DNA of 64,000 nucleotides, from NCBI GenBank assembly GCA_963735465.1, contig CAVTLA010000001.1, positions 3,968,001 through 4,032,000 of the forward strand. Reading direction: 5' to 3'. Position 1 is the stretch's first letter; every line of letters begins with the position of its first letter. The translations under genes were made by a program, and so were the position numbers. This DNA comes from DASZHJ01 sp963735465. Lineage in GTDB: Bacteria; Pseudomonadota; Alphaproteobacteria; ATCC43930; CGMCC-115725. Below, one piece after another: positions 26,843 to 35,759 of the stretch. Below the pieces are notes generated by a model. That model had not been told where the DNA came from. It did not search any database and worked only from the letters and a program-made list of their open reading frames with translations.

Positions 26843-28328
26843 ATGGCAGAGACGGCATCCCTGAGCATGACGCGCTTTCGCATCGGCCTCTCCTGGCCGC
26901 TGCTGATCGCGCTCTTCGGCTTCGCGATGACGCTGGCGCCGGGCCCGCGCGTCCTCGCCGATCCCGACATCCTCTGGCAGGTGGTGACCGGGAACTGGAT
27001 CCTGGCTCACGGCGCCGTGCCGCACGCGGATCCTTTCTCCTACACCATGGCGGGCGCGCCCTGGGTCGCCCATGAATGGCTCGCCGACGTTCTCCTCGCG
27101 CTCTCCTATGACGCGCTGGGATGGCACGGGCCGGCGCTGCTGGCGGCGCTCGCCGCAGCCGCGGCGCTCGGCCTGCTGACGCGGGCGCTGCTGCGCTGGA
27201 TGGTGCCGATTTATGCCGTGCTGCTGGCGGTGCTGGCGTGGCTGATGCTGCTGCCCCATCTCCTCGCCCGTCCGCATCTCCTGGCCTTGCCGCTGCTGGT
27301 CGCCTGGGTCGCGATGCTGCTCCGGGCGCGGGAGCAGGATCGCGCGCCGGCATTGCCTTTCGCGCTGGCGATGGTGCTCTGGGGCAATCTGCATGGCACT
27401 TTTCTTTTCGGTCTCGGCTTCGCCGGGCTGATGGCGGGCGAGGCGCTCTTGAGCGCGCCGGCGCACGCGCGCTGGACGGTGGCGCGGCGCTGGGGCGGGT
27501 TCCTCGCGCTCTCCGCGCTGGCACCGCTGCTGTCGCCGAACGGGCTCGAGGTCTATCTGCTGCCGCTCCACCTGCTCTCCATGAGCTACACCCTCTCCAT
27601 GCTCATCGAGTGGCGCAGCCCCAGCTTCGACGGCCCCCAGCCCCTGGAGCTCTGGCTCCTGATCGCGCTCGCCGCCGGCTTCGCGCTCCGGCTCAAGCTG
27701 CCGCTCTCCCGTCTCGCGATCCTGCTGTTCCTGGTGCATTCGGCGCTGACCCATTGGCGCCATGGCGAGCTCCTGGGATTCGTGGCGCCGCTGCTGCTGG
27801 CGCCCGCGCTCGGCCCGCAGTTGCGGCACGCTTTCGCCGGCGCCGCGTCGGAACGCCTCGACCGCTGGATGCTGGAGCTGGCGCGGCCCGCGAGCCTCGG
27901 CGGCATGGTCCTCGCCGGCGCTCTTCTGCTGGCGGGCGCCGGCCTCGCCGCGACCCGGCCCGCTGCAGCCGCCGGAATCCTACATGCCGGAGGCCGCCGT
28001 GCACGCCGCGATCGAGAGCGGGGTTTCAGGTCCGGTGCTGAACGAATACCGCTTCGGCGGCTACCTGATCTTCGCGGGCATTCCCACCTTCGTCGACGGC
28101 CGCGCCGACATGTTCGGCGACGCCTTCATCGAGCGCGAGAACAAGGCGATCACGCTCGTCAGCGACGATCTGCCGGCACTCCTCGACGAGTACAAGGTCG
28201 GCTGGACGCTGATGCCGGCGGGAAGCCGCGCCGTCATCCTGCTCGATCACCTTCCGGGCTGGCGCCGCCTCCATGGCGACGACATCGCCGTGGTGCACGT
28301 GCGCGCGGAGACGCCTCAGCCGCGGTAG
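26843..28328 (+). pseudogene. Multi-pass membrane protein of unknown function (frameshifted)
   Basis: About 494 residues after removal of one base near 27960. At least nine hydrophobic segments occur between residues 15 and 375. The conserved-looking opening DPDILWQVVTGNWIL, then ADPFSYTMAGAPWVAHEWL, recurs in unannotated alphaproteobacterial membrane proteins that resemble GT-C glycosyltransferases in layout; that link is inference. After the shift the C-terminal soluble part reads VLNEYRFGGYLIFAGIPTF, then VDGRADMFGDAFIE. The N-terminal ATG lacks a good ribosome site. The gene ends 13 bp inside the convergent methionine synthase gene. No enzymatic role is assigned. Confidence 0.75.
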
Positions 28329-29344
28329 GCGAGCTCGTGGCGCACGATGGCGGCGCCTTGCGCGAGGGCTTCCAACTTTCCCGTCGCGATGCGGCGGTCC
28401 ATCGGCGCCATGCCGCAATTGGTGCAGGGATGGATGCGCTCCGGCGGCACGAACTTCATGGCACCCCGGATCACCGCCGCCACCTCTTCCGGACTCTCGA
28501 TCGTGTCGCTGGCGACATCGATCGCCCCCAGCAGCACGTCCTTGCCGTCGAGAAGCCGCAGCAGCTCCACCGGCACCTTGGAGTGGATGCACTCGAGCGA
28601 CACCTGATCGATGCGGCTCTTGGCCAGCGCCGGGAAGATCTCCTCGTACTGCCGCCACTCGCCGCCGAGGCTCTGCTTCCAGTCGATATTGGCCTTGATG
28701 CCGTAGCCGTAGCAGATATGGACCGCGGTCTTGGCGCCGACGCCGTCGATGGCGCGATGCAGCGCCTCGACGCCCCAGTCCTTCACGTCTTTCATGTAGA
28801 CGTTGAAGGCGGGCTCGTCGAACTGCACGACGTCGACGCCGATCGCCGCCAGCTCCCGCGCCTCCTCGTTGAGGAGATCGGCGAAGGCCATCGCCATCTT
28901 GACGCGGTCGCCGTAGAAGCCGTCGGCGATGGTGTCGACGATGGTCATCGGGCCCGGGAGAGTGAACTTGAGGCGGCGGCCGGTGTGGGCGCGGGCGAGG
29001 CGCGCCTCGACGGCGTGCACGCTGCGGCGGCGCTTCAAGGCCGAGGTCACCGTCGGCACCTGGGCGTCGTAGCGGTTGTTGCGGATGCCCATGGTGACCT
29101 TCTTCGCGAAGTCGATGCCGTCGATCTCCGCCAGGAAGCCATGGACGAAATGCTGGCGCGACTGCTCGCCGTCGCCGACGATGTCGATGCCGGCGTCCTC
29201 CTGCAGCTTGAGGGCGAGAAGCGTGGCGTCGCGCTTCGCCTCGTCGAGGGCGGCGCCTTCCTGGGCCCAGGGCGCCCAGAGAGTCTTGGGGGTGGCGAGC
29301 CAGGCGGGCTTCGGCAGGCTGCCGGCAATGGTGGTCTCGAGCAT
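28316..29344 (-). CDS. Core-MetE type methionine synthase (cobalamin-independent)
   Basis: 342 residues, matching only the C-terminal catalytic half of MetE. Zinc ligands are visible as His209 and Cys211 (VHICYGYG) and Cys310 (CTNCGMAPMDRR). Other landmarks are the N-terminal TTIAGSLPKP, GDGEQSRQHFVHGF, and FDEPAFNVYM. These short proteins transfer a methyl group to homocysteine; some families take it from methylcobamides or unknown donors rather than methyl-tetrahydrofolate. No partner such as a DUF1852 gene is adjacent. Length is normal for the core-MetE family, not a truncation. The gene is followed by the convergent membrane-protein gene. Confidence 0.85.
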   Translation of the reverse strand: MLETTIAGSLPKPAWLATPKTLWAPWAQEGAALDEAKRDATLLALKLQEDAGIDIVGDGEQSRQHFVHGFLAEIDGIDFAKKVTMGIRNNRYDAQVPTVTSALKRRRSVHAVEARLARAHTGRRLKFTLPGPMTIVDTIADGFYGDRVKMAMAFADLLNEEARELAAIGVDVVQFDEPAFNVYMKDVKDWGVEALHRAIDGVGAKTAVHICYGYGIKANIDWKQSLGGEWRQYEEIFPALAKSRIDQVSLECIHSKVPVELLRLLDGKDVLLGAIDVASDTIESPEEVAAVIRGAMKFVPPERIHPCTNCGMAPMDRRIATGKLEALAQGAAIVRHELAYRG

Positions 29345-29480
29345 GGGGCGTTCTCCCTCGCGATCGCGAACTTGCGGGGATCATAGGCCGGCCGCGACGG
29401 CCGCGAAACTGCCCCTTCGCCGGGTCACCGGCCTGGGCTAAATTTAACGCACGCTCCCACGAAGAGGGCGGCAGGAGGGA

Positions 29481-31343
29481 ATGTCAGGAATGCCCGCGGA
29501 GGCCACGGACGCGCGCCCCCTCTTCCTGGCGCCGCGCGTCGCCTGCCAGCCCCTGGCCGGCGGGCGGCATGGTGTTACGCTCGCCGGTGCCGCTGAACCC
29601 ACCGCCACGCTGCCTCGGCGAGTGGCTGGCGGAGTGGGCGCGGCGCACGCCCGAGCGCACCTTCCTGGCCGAGCGCGATGGTCATGGCGCGTGGCGGCAT
29701 CTCATCTACGGCGCGGCCCATCGCGCCGCCCGCGCCGTCGGCCAGGGTCTCCTTGATCGCGGCCTCGGACCCGAGCGGCCGCTGCTGATCCTGTCGGAGA
29801 ACAGCATCGAGCACGCGCTGATGATGCTGGGCGCGCTGCAGGCCGGCGTGCCGGTGGCGCCGGTCTCGATCGCCTATGCGCGGCTCTCCCAGGATTTCCG
29901 CAAGCTGCGCTACATCGCCGATCTCGTGGCGCCCGGCCTCCTCTATGTGAGCGACGGCGCGCGCTACGGCGCGGCGCTGGGGGCGCTCGACCTGACGGCG
30001 ATCGAGATCGTCGCCGGCGCCAACCCGCCGCGCCGCCGCGGCGTCACGGAATTTTCCGAGCTCCTCGCGACCGAGCCCGGCGCCGGGATCGATGCCGCCT
30101 ATGCCGCGACTCGGTCCGGACACGGTGGCGAAGATCCTCTTCACCTCGGGCTCCACCGGCGAGCCCAAGGGCGTCATCAACACCCACCGCATGCTCTGCT
30201 CCAACCAGGAGGCGCTGGCGCAGATCTGGCCGTTCCTCACCGCGCGGCCGCCGGTGCTGGTGGACTGGCTGCCGTGGAACCACACTTTCGGCGGCAACCA
30301 CGACATCAACCTGGTGCTGCGCAACGGCGGCACGCTCTATATCGACGAAGGCAAGCCGCTGCCCGGGCTTGATCGAGCGCACGGCGGCGAACCTCAGGGA
30401 GATCGCGCCGACCATCGCCCTCAACGTGCCGCGGGGCTATGCGCTGCTTCTCGATCATCTCGAGCGCGACCGCGATCTCGCGCGGAATTTCTTCAGCGAG
30501 CTCGATCTCATCATGTACGCGGCGGCGGCGCTGCCGCAGACCCTGTGGGAGCGGCTGGAGCACCTGTCGCTCCGGGAGCGCGGCCGCAAGCTGCCGATGG
30601 CCGCGGCCTGGGGCGCCACGGAGACTGCGCCGATGGCGACAGCCGTCCACTATCCCATGGCGCGGGCGGGTAACGTCGGACTCCCCGCGCCGGGCGCCGA
30701 GATCAAGCTGGTGCCCGAGCGGCGACCGCCTGGAAGTGCGCGTGCGCGGGCCGCACGTGACGCCGGGCTATTGGAAACGGCCGGATCTCACGCGAGCCGC
30801 CTTCGACGAGGAAGGCTTCTACTGTCCCGGCGACGCCATGCGCCTGGAGGATCCCGACGATCCCGCCCGCGGCCTGATCTTCGACGGCCGCATCGCGGAG
30901 AATTTCAAGCTCTCGACCGGAAGCTGGGTCAGCGTCGGCGCGCTTCGCGTCGCCGCCATCGCCGCGGGATCGCCGGTCATCGAGGATTGCGTCGTCACCG
31001 GCCACGACCGCGACGAGATCGGCCTCCTGGTGTTCCCGAGCCTCGCCGGCTGCCGCGGCCTCTGCCCGCACTTGTCCGATGCGCCGCTCGCAGCGCTCAT
31101 CCGCGAGCCGGCGGTGCGCGACGCGCTTGCGCGACGGGCTCCGCGCGTCTCAACGCCGCCGCCCTCGGCAGCAGCACCCGCATTACGCGCGCACTCCTGA
31201 TGGAGACGCCGCCCTCCATCGACAGCAGCGAGATCACCGACAAGGGCTATCTGAACCAGCGCGCCTGCCTCGTGCATCGGGCGGCCCTGGTGGCAGGCCT
31301 CCATGCGGAGCCGCCGGCGCCGGACGTGGTGCTGGTGGGGTGA
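29481..31343 (+). pseudogene. fcs: Feruloyl-CoA synthase-like AMP-forming acyl-CoA ligase (six frameshifts)
   Basis: Activates a hydroxycinnamate-type acid with ATP and CoA. Six single-base insertions (near 29563, 30109, 30370, 30717, 31128 and 31148) must be removed to give 618 residues, the normal length of Fcs. Family blocks appear piecewise in successive frames: PRCLGEWLAEWARRTPERTF, the AMP-binding ILFTSGSTGEPKGV, VDWLPWNHTFGGNHDINLVL, the AAAWGATETAPMAT block, and GYWKRPDLTRAAF, then EEGFYCPGDA. The C-terminus is SSEITDKGYLNQRACLVHRA. ATG 29490 may be the true start because AGGAGGG abuts 29481. No other ferulate genes are adjacent. Confidence 0.85.
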
Positions 31344-31418
31344 GCGGATCTTCCCTTGCACCACTGGCGGAAAGCCCCATCTAGTGGGGCATCGACACCC
31401 CCTGGGGAGCCCTTAACC

Positions 31419-32021
31419 ATGGCGTTATCGCACTTCCGTCCGCTGGCGCGGCTGCTGGCGCTCGGGCTTCTCGTGGTCGGCCTCGCCGGCTGCGACGTCA
31501 ATGCGGTGCCGCGCCAGGACGAGGCGGTGAAGGCGGCCTGGAGCCAGGTGCTGAACCAGTACCAGCGCCGCTCCGACCTGATCCCGAACCTGGTGGAGAC
31601 AGTGAAGGGCTACGCCAAGCAGGAGCAGACGGTGCTGACCCAGGTGGTGGAGGCGCGGGCCAAGGCGACGCAGATGCAGCTTCCCGCCGACATCACGTCG
31701 AACCCCGAGGCGTTCAAGCAGTTCGAGCAGAACCAGGCCCAGCTCGGCGGCGCGCTGGGACGGCTGCTGGCGGTGAGCGAGAACTATCCGGACCTGAAGT
31801 CGAACCAGAATTTTCTGGCCCTGCAATCTCAGCTCGAGGGCACGGAGAATCGCATCTCCGTGGCGCGGCGCGACTATATCCAGACGGTGCAGACCTACAA
31901 CACGACGCTGCGCACCATCCCCAGCCGCTGGATCGCGGCGCTGCTCTATCCTGACGCCAAGGTGAAGGAGACCTTCACCATCTCCGAGCAGGCGCAGCAG
32001 GTACCCCAGGTCAAATTCTGA
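31419..32021 (+). CDS. lemA: LemA family lipoprotein
   Basis: 200 residues. The N-terminus has a hydrophobic stretch ending LVVGLAGCD, a good lipobox, so it is probably lipid-anchored. The LemA core follows: DEAVKAAWSQVLNQYQRRSD, LIPNLVETVKGYAKQEQTVL, and FLALQSQLEGTENRISVARR. LemA proteins have long helical bundles and unknown function, and are commonly encoded with TPM-domain proteins, as here. The start at 31419 is preferred because a 21-residue upstream extension would precede the signal peptide. The stop overlaps the next ATG (TGATG), indicating coupling. Confidence 0.9.
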   Translation: MALSHFRPLARLLALGLLVVGLAGCDVNAVPRQDEAVKAAWSQVLNQYQRRSDLIPNLVETVKGYAKQEQTVLTQVVEARAKATQMQLPADITSNPEAFKQFEQNQAQLGGALGRLLAVSENYPDLKSNQNFLALQSQLEGTENRISVARRDYIQTVQTYNTTLRTIPSRWIAALLYPDAKVKETFTISEQAQQVPQVKF

Positions 32022-32762
32022 TGCTCGCGCGCATCGTCGCGCTCCTGCTGCTGGCGCTCTCGATAGTGCCGGCAGCGGCGGCGGAGCCGCAGTTCCCCGC
32101 ATCTCACCGGCCGCGTCGTCGACGAGGCGGGCGCGCTCTCGCCCGCAACCAAGAGCGCCCTCAGCGAGATGCTGGCGCAGCACGAGCAGAGCACCGGCGA
32201 GCAGGTCGTGGTGGTGACCTTGAAGTCGCTGCAGGGCACGACGATCGAGGATTACGGCTATCAGCTCGGCCGCCGCTGGGGCATCGGCGAGAAGAGCAAG
32301 AACACCGGCGCGCTCCTCATCGTGGCGCCCGCCGAGCGCAAGGTGCGCATCGAGGTCGGCTACGGCCTCGAGGGCACGCTCACCGACGCCGAGAGCCGCG
32401 CCATCATCGAGCAGGATATCGTCCCGGCGTTCCGGCGCGGCGATCTCAACGCCGGCGTCATCGCCGGCACCACCTCGATCCTGCGGGTGCTGGGCGGCGG
32501 GCCGGTGGCGACGACCTCGCGCCCGCACAACGGCCAGCAGCAGGTGCCGATCCTGGCCGGGCTCTTCAATGCCGGGCTGATCTTCTTCCTGGTGGCGCTG
32601 GTGTTCTTCCATCGCCGCCGGAGCTTCGGCTCGGCGCTCTATCCCGGCGTCTTCATCGGCGGCAGCCGCGGGTTCGGCGGCGGCTTCGGCGGCAGTTCCG
32701 GCGGTGGCTTCTCCGGCGGCGGCGGCTCCTTCGGAGGCGGCGGCGCCTCCGGGAGCTGGTGA
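32021..32762 (+). pseudogene. TPM-domain (YgcG-like) membrane protein (frameshifted)
   Basis: 246 residues after removing one base near 32102. A Sec signal peptide ends at AAAA around residue 21, then FPALTGRVVDEAGALSP leads into the TPM domain (GEQVVVVTLKSLQGTTIEDYG, IEVGYGLEGTLTDAESRAII). A single TM helix (ILAGLFNAGLIFFLVALVFF) is followed by a Gly/Ser-rich tail ending SGGGGSFGGGGASGSW. This is the standard architecture of the partner encoded next to LemA. The +1 shift sits just after the signal peptide (CCGCATCTCACC). Confidence 0.87.
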
Positions 32763-32764
32763 GC

Positions 32765-33349
32765 ATGATCCTCCGCCTCACCTCGGAGCAGCACGCCCGC
32801 ATCAGCGCCGCCGTCGTCGCGGCGGAGACGCGCACCGCCGCGGACATGGCGGTCGTGGTGGTGCCCGCGAGCGACCGCTACGCGCTCTTTCCCATGCTCT
32901 GGGCGGCGCTGGGCGCCCTCCTCGCCACGGCGATCGCCTCGGTGATCTGGCCCGATCTCGGCATCGGCGCCGCCATCGAGATCGAGGTGCCGGTCTTCGT
33001 TCTGCTGACCCTCGCCTTCGAGTGGCTGCCGATCCGGCTCCGCCTGGTGCCGGCCCACACCAAGCGCAGCCACGCCCGCTCCCTCGCCCACCGCGAGTTC
33101 GCCGCCCACATCGTCGCCGGCAAGGCGCACCGCAGCCGCCTGATGATCTTCGTCTCGCTCGGCGAGCGTTACATCGAGATCCTCGCCGACCGCGACACGC
33201 ACGCCCTGGTGCCGGAAGGCACCTGGGACCGCATCGTCGCCGAGTACGTCGCGGCAGTGCGGTCGGGCCACGTCGCCGACGGCATCCTCGCCGCGGTCAC
33301 CGCCTGCGGCACGATCCTGGCGACGCACCAGCCGGCGGAGCTGGGGTGA
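32765..33349 (+). CDS. TPM-domain membrane protein, second paralogue
   Basis: 194 residues starting MILRLTSEQHARISAAVVAA. It has two hydrophobic segments at about 43-85 (ALFPMLWAALGALLATAIAS and VPVFVLLTLAFEWLPI) in the middle of the domain and a C-terminal TPM part with GERYIEILADRDTHALVPEG and ILAAVTACGTILATHQPA. This is the typical short COG3762-like partner of the LemA-TPM operon. It begins two bases after the first TPM gene, so the three genes form one transcription unit. Function is unknown. Confidence 0.83.
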   Translation: MILRLTSEQHARISAAVVAAETRTAADMAVVVVPASDRYALFPMLWAALGALLATAIASVIWPDLGIGAAIEIEVPVFVLLTLAFEWLPIRLRLVPAHTKRSHARSLAHREFAAHIVAGKAHRSRLMIFVSLGERYIEILADRDTHALVPEGTWDRIVAEYVAAVRSGHVADGILAAVTACGTILATHQPAELG

Positions 33350-33355
33350 GCGGAT

Positions 33356-33384
33356 TTGACAAAATATATGAGATCATACATTTT
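33356..33384 (+). promoter_or_regulatory. Candidate promoter and operator of the HTH-MNT/HEPN pair
   Basis: TTGACA (33356-33361) and CATTTT (33379-33384) are 17 bases apart. Within the spacer lies an inverted repeat TATGA-GA-TCATA (33367-33378). This is the most AT-rich stretch of the neighbourhood. Transcription would begin close to the ATG at 33391, which has no Shine-Dalgarno sequence, so the mRNA may be leaderless. The HTH protein downstream is the likely ligand. Confidence 0.5.
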
Positions 33385-33390
33385 ATCTGA

Positions 33391-33936
33391 ATGTCGGATA
33401 CCCCCCTCGCCCCCGCGACGTGTCGGGCCGGCCGCGCCCTCCTGGGCCTGAGCCAGACGGAGCTGGCGGAGCGTGCCGGCGTCGCGCGTCTGACCGTCGC
33501 CGATTTCGAGCGCTCGGCGCGCACGCCGACTGCCACCACTCTGACGGCGATCCGCGCCGCCCTCGAGGCCGCCGGCATCGACTTGCTGCCTGGCGGCGCC
33601 GTGCTGCGGTCCGACGCGACGCCTGCAACTGGGAGCGACCAGCGGCTCGCCTCGATCCTCCGTACTCTTCAAGCTGGCGGTCCGCGGCTGCGGCGCCTGG
33701 GCGTGCGCCATCTCTCGCTCTTCGGCTCGACCGCCCGGGGCACGGCGCGGCCGGACAGCGACGTCGACCTCATGGTGGAGCTCGATCCCCGCCGCAAGCT
33801 CGACCTCCTTGACTACGCCGGCATCGTCGGCGAGATCCAGAAGCTGCTGCCCCAGCGCGTCGACGTGGCCCGCCGCGACAAGCTCAAGCCGCACGTGGCG
33901 CCGGCCGCGCTCCGGGACGAGGTGCATGTCTTCTAG
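33391..33936 (+). CDS. XRE-family HTH fused to minimal nucleotidyltransferase (MNT antitoxin)
   Basis: 181 residues. The N-terminal Cro/C1-type HTH (about 10-66) reads GRALLGLSQTELAERAGVAR, then LTVADFERSARTPTATTL. The C-terminal MNT domain (about 84-181) has the active-site pattern GSTARGTARPDSDVD with Gly112-Ser113 and Asp124/Asp126. In HEPN/MNT modules the MNT protein silences the HEPN RNase by AMPylating it; the fused HTH would allow autoregulation, a job usually done by a separate protein. It overlaps the HEPN gene by 11 bases. Confidence 0.86.
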   Translation: MSDTPLAPATCRAGRALLGLSQTELAERAGVARLTVADFERSARTPTATTLTAIRAALEAAGIDLLPGGAVLRSDATPATGSDQRLASILRTLQAGGPRLRRLGVRHLSLFGSTARGTARPDSDVDLMVELDPRRKLDLLDYAGIVGEIQKLLPQRVDVARRDKLKPHVAPAALRDEVHVF

Positions 33937-34267
33937 CGACCCGTCGCGGCGCCTCCGGGACATTCTCGCCAACATCGACCGCATCCGCCGCCACCTCCGC
34001 AAGATGACCGCCGCCCGCTTCGCCGCCGACGAGAAGACCCAGGATGCGGTGGAGCGCTGCCTGGAGCGGATCTGCGAGGCGGCGCGGAAGCTCGGCGACA
34101 GCCTGGATGCCGCCTATCCCGAGGTGGAATTCCCCAAGCTGCGCCAGCTCGGCAGCGTGCTGCGCCACGACTACGACGATATCGACGCGGATATTCTCTG
34201 GCGCACGGTGACGGAACGGCTTGCTCTGCTGGATGCGGCGTGCCGGACGGAGTTGAAGAAGGGCTGA
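33926..34267 (+). CDS. HEPN (DUF86) domain protein, HepT-like toxin
   Basis: 113 residues, helical, with DUF86 landmarks RRLRDILANIDRIRRHLRKM, QDAVERCLERICEAARKLGD and a final GSVLRHDYDDIDADILWRTV. In canonical HepT the catalytic motif is RNxxxHxY; here the aligned stretch is GSVLRHDY, so His and Tyr are kept but the leading Arg-Asn is replaced. RNase activity is therefore uncertain. The ATG overlaps the MNT antitoxin stop by 11 bases, the usual coupling for this pair. It is the last gene before the convergent box operon. Confidence 0.83.
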   Translation: MSSSDPSRRLRDILANIDRIRRHLRKMTAARFAADEKTQDAVERCLERICEAARKLGDSLDAAYPEVEFPKLRQLGSVLRHDYDDIDADILWRTVTERLALLDAACRTELKKG

Positions 34268-34276
34268 CGGCGCGCG

Positions 34277-35038
34277 TTACACCCGCTCGATGAACCCCGC
34301 CATCGCGTCCAGCACGGCGGCCTCTTGATCCCGGTGCGGAGAATGCTTGCAGCTCGCCAGCACCAGGCGCTCGAACGGACCGGCGATGCCGCGCTCGATG
34401 GCGGCGATCTGGGCGAGGCTGCCATATTCGTCGTCGGCGCCCTGGATCGCCAGCACCGGGCAGGTGACGCCGGGCAGCGCGCTCTCGATGTTCCAGGCGC
34501 GGAAGGCGGGGTCGAGCCAGATGTCGTTCCAGCCGCGGAAGGCGCTGTCGGGATCGTCGTGATAGCGCGCAAGGCGCTGGCGGAGGTCCGTGGTGGCGTA
34601 GGCGGTCTTGGCTTCGGCGATGCTGGCAAGCGACACTTCTTCCACGAAGACGTGGGGCGCCTCGAGGATGAGGCCACGCACCGGCCAGCGACCGGCGCCG
34701 GCATGGATGAGGGCGATCGAGGCGCCGTCGCTGTGGCCGACCAGGATGGTGTTGTCGAGGCCGAGTTGGGATCGGAGATCGGGCAGCGCTTCCAGTGCCT
34801 CGACGTGCATGTAGTCGACGCCGCGGGGCGCCGAGATCGGGTCGGACTTGCCATAGCCGTAGCGGGAGTAGGTCACCGCCGGGCAGCCCGTGCGGGCCGC
34901 GAGCTTCGCCGGGAAATCGCGCCAGAGGGCGGCCGAGCCCAGGCCTTCGTGCAGGAAGACCAGAGTCGGTGCCTCGGCGCGGGTGCCAGCAATCTGCTCG
35001 TAATGGATGCGATGGCCGCCGCTGACGAGGTCCGGCAT
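34277..35038 (-). CDS. Alpha/beta hydrolase of the benzoate operon
   Basis: 253-residue alpha/beta hydrolase. The oxyanion segment is LVFLHEGLGSAALWRDFP, the nucleophile elbow GHSDGASIAL (Ser near residue 99), and the last catalytic residue is likely the His of SCKHSPHRDQ. The LHEGLGS motif is typical of hydrolases found in aerobic aromatic-CoA operons. It begins four bases after livF and is the last gene of bclA-livKHMGF. A role on a thioester or lactone intermediate of benzoyl-CoA catabolism is plausible but unproven. Confidence 0.85.
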   Translation of the reverse strand: MPDLVSGGHRIHYEQIAGTRAEAPTLVFLHEGLGSAALWRDFPAKLAARTGCPAVTYSRYGYGKSDPISAPRGVDYMHVEALEALPDLRSQLGLDNTILVGHSDGASIALIHAGAGRWPVRGLILEAPHVFVEEVSLASIAEAKTAYATTDLRQRLARYHDDPDSAFRGWNDIWLDPAFRAWNIESALPGVTCPVLAIQGADDEYGSLAQIAAIERGIAGPFERLVLASCKHSPHRDQEAAVLDAMAGFIERV

Positions 35039-35042
35039 TCCC

Positions 35043-35759
35043 TCAGACTCCGAGATGCATGCGCAGGAGATCGGGTTGCGCCTTCAGCTCCGCCGTGGTG
35101 CCGGCGAAGGCTACGCTGCCCTTCACCAGGATCACCGCGCGGTCGGCGAGCGCGGTCACCGCGGCGTGGTTCTTGTCGACGATGACCGCCGCGATGCCGG
35201 TCGCGCGGATGCGCCGGATGATCGCCCAGATCTCCCGCGCCAGCAGGGGCGCCAGCCCCTCGGTCGCCTCGTCGAGGACGAGGAGATCGGGATTGGTGGT
35301 GAGCGCCCGGCCGATGGTGAGCATCTGCTGCTCGCCGCCGGAAAGCGCGTTGCCGGGATGATCGAGGCGCTCGGCGAGGCGGGGGAAGCTCTCCAGCACC
35401 CGCTCCGGCGTCCAGTCGCGCCGGCCGTGCGGACCCGGGCGCGCCGCCAGCACCAGATGCTCGCGCACGGTGAGGCGGGGAAAGATGCCGCGCCCCTCCG
35501 GCACCAGGGCCAGCCCCGCGCGCGCCACCGAATGCGGCTCGGCGCCGGTCATGTCGAAGCCGCCGACGGCGATGCGGCCGCGGCGCGGCGGCGTCAGGCC
35601 GAAGAGGCTGCGCAGCAGCGTGGTCTTGCCCATGCCGTTCCGGCCCATGAGCGCCACGGTCTCGCCGCGACGCACGGCGAAATCGACGCCGTGCAGGATG
35701 TGGCTCGGCCCATAGTAGGTGTGGAGGCCGACGGCCTCGATGAGCGGCGCCTCGCTCAT
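35043..35759 (-). CDS. livF: Branched-chain-type ABC transporter ATP-binding protein LivF-like (benzoate operon)
   Basis: 238 residues. Walker A GRNGMGKTTLLRSLFG, LALVPEGRGIFPRLTVREH, signature LSGGEQQMLTIGRAL and Walker B LLVLDEATEGLAP are all intact. It overlaps livG by four bases. Located in the operon that starts with benzoate-CoA ligase, it probably powers uptake of benzoate or a related aromatic acid rather than of leucine. Confidence 0.94.
   Translation of the reverse strand: MSEAPLIEAVGLHTYYGPSHILHGVDFAVRRGETVALMGRNGMGKTTLLRSLFGLTPPRRGRIAVGGFDMTGAEPHSVARAGLALVPEGRGIFPRLTVREHLVLAARPGPHGRRDWTPERVLESFPRLAERLDHPGNALSGGEQQMLTIGRALTTNPDLLVLDEATEGLAPLLAREIWAIIRRIRATGIAAVIVDKNHAAVTALADRAVILVKGSVAFAGTTAELKAQPDLLRMHLGV

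Noticed and set aside
26843..29386. Apparent 847-residue protein running through the membrane-protein gene and across the methionine synthase gene
   Set aside because: After about 27960 this frame is non-homologous and antisense to core-MetE. The natural continuation of the membrane protein is in the next frame and stops at 28328.
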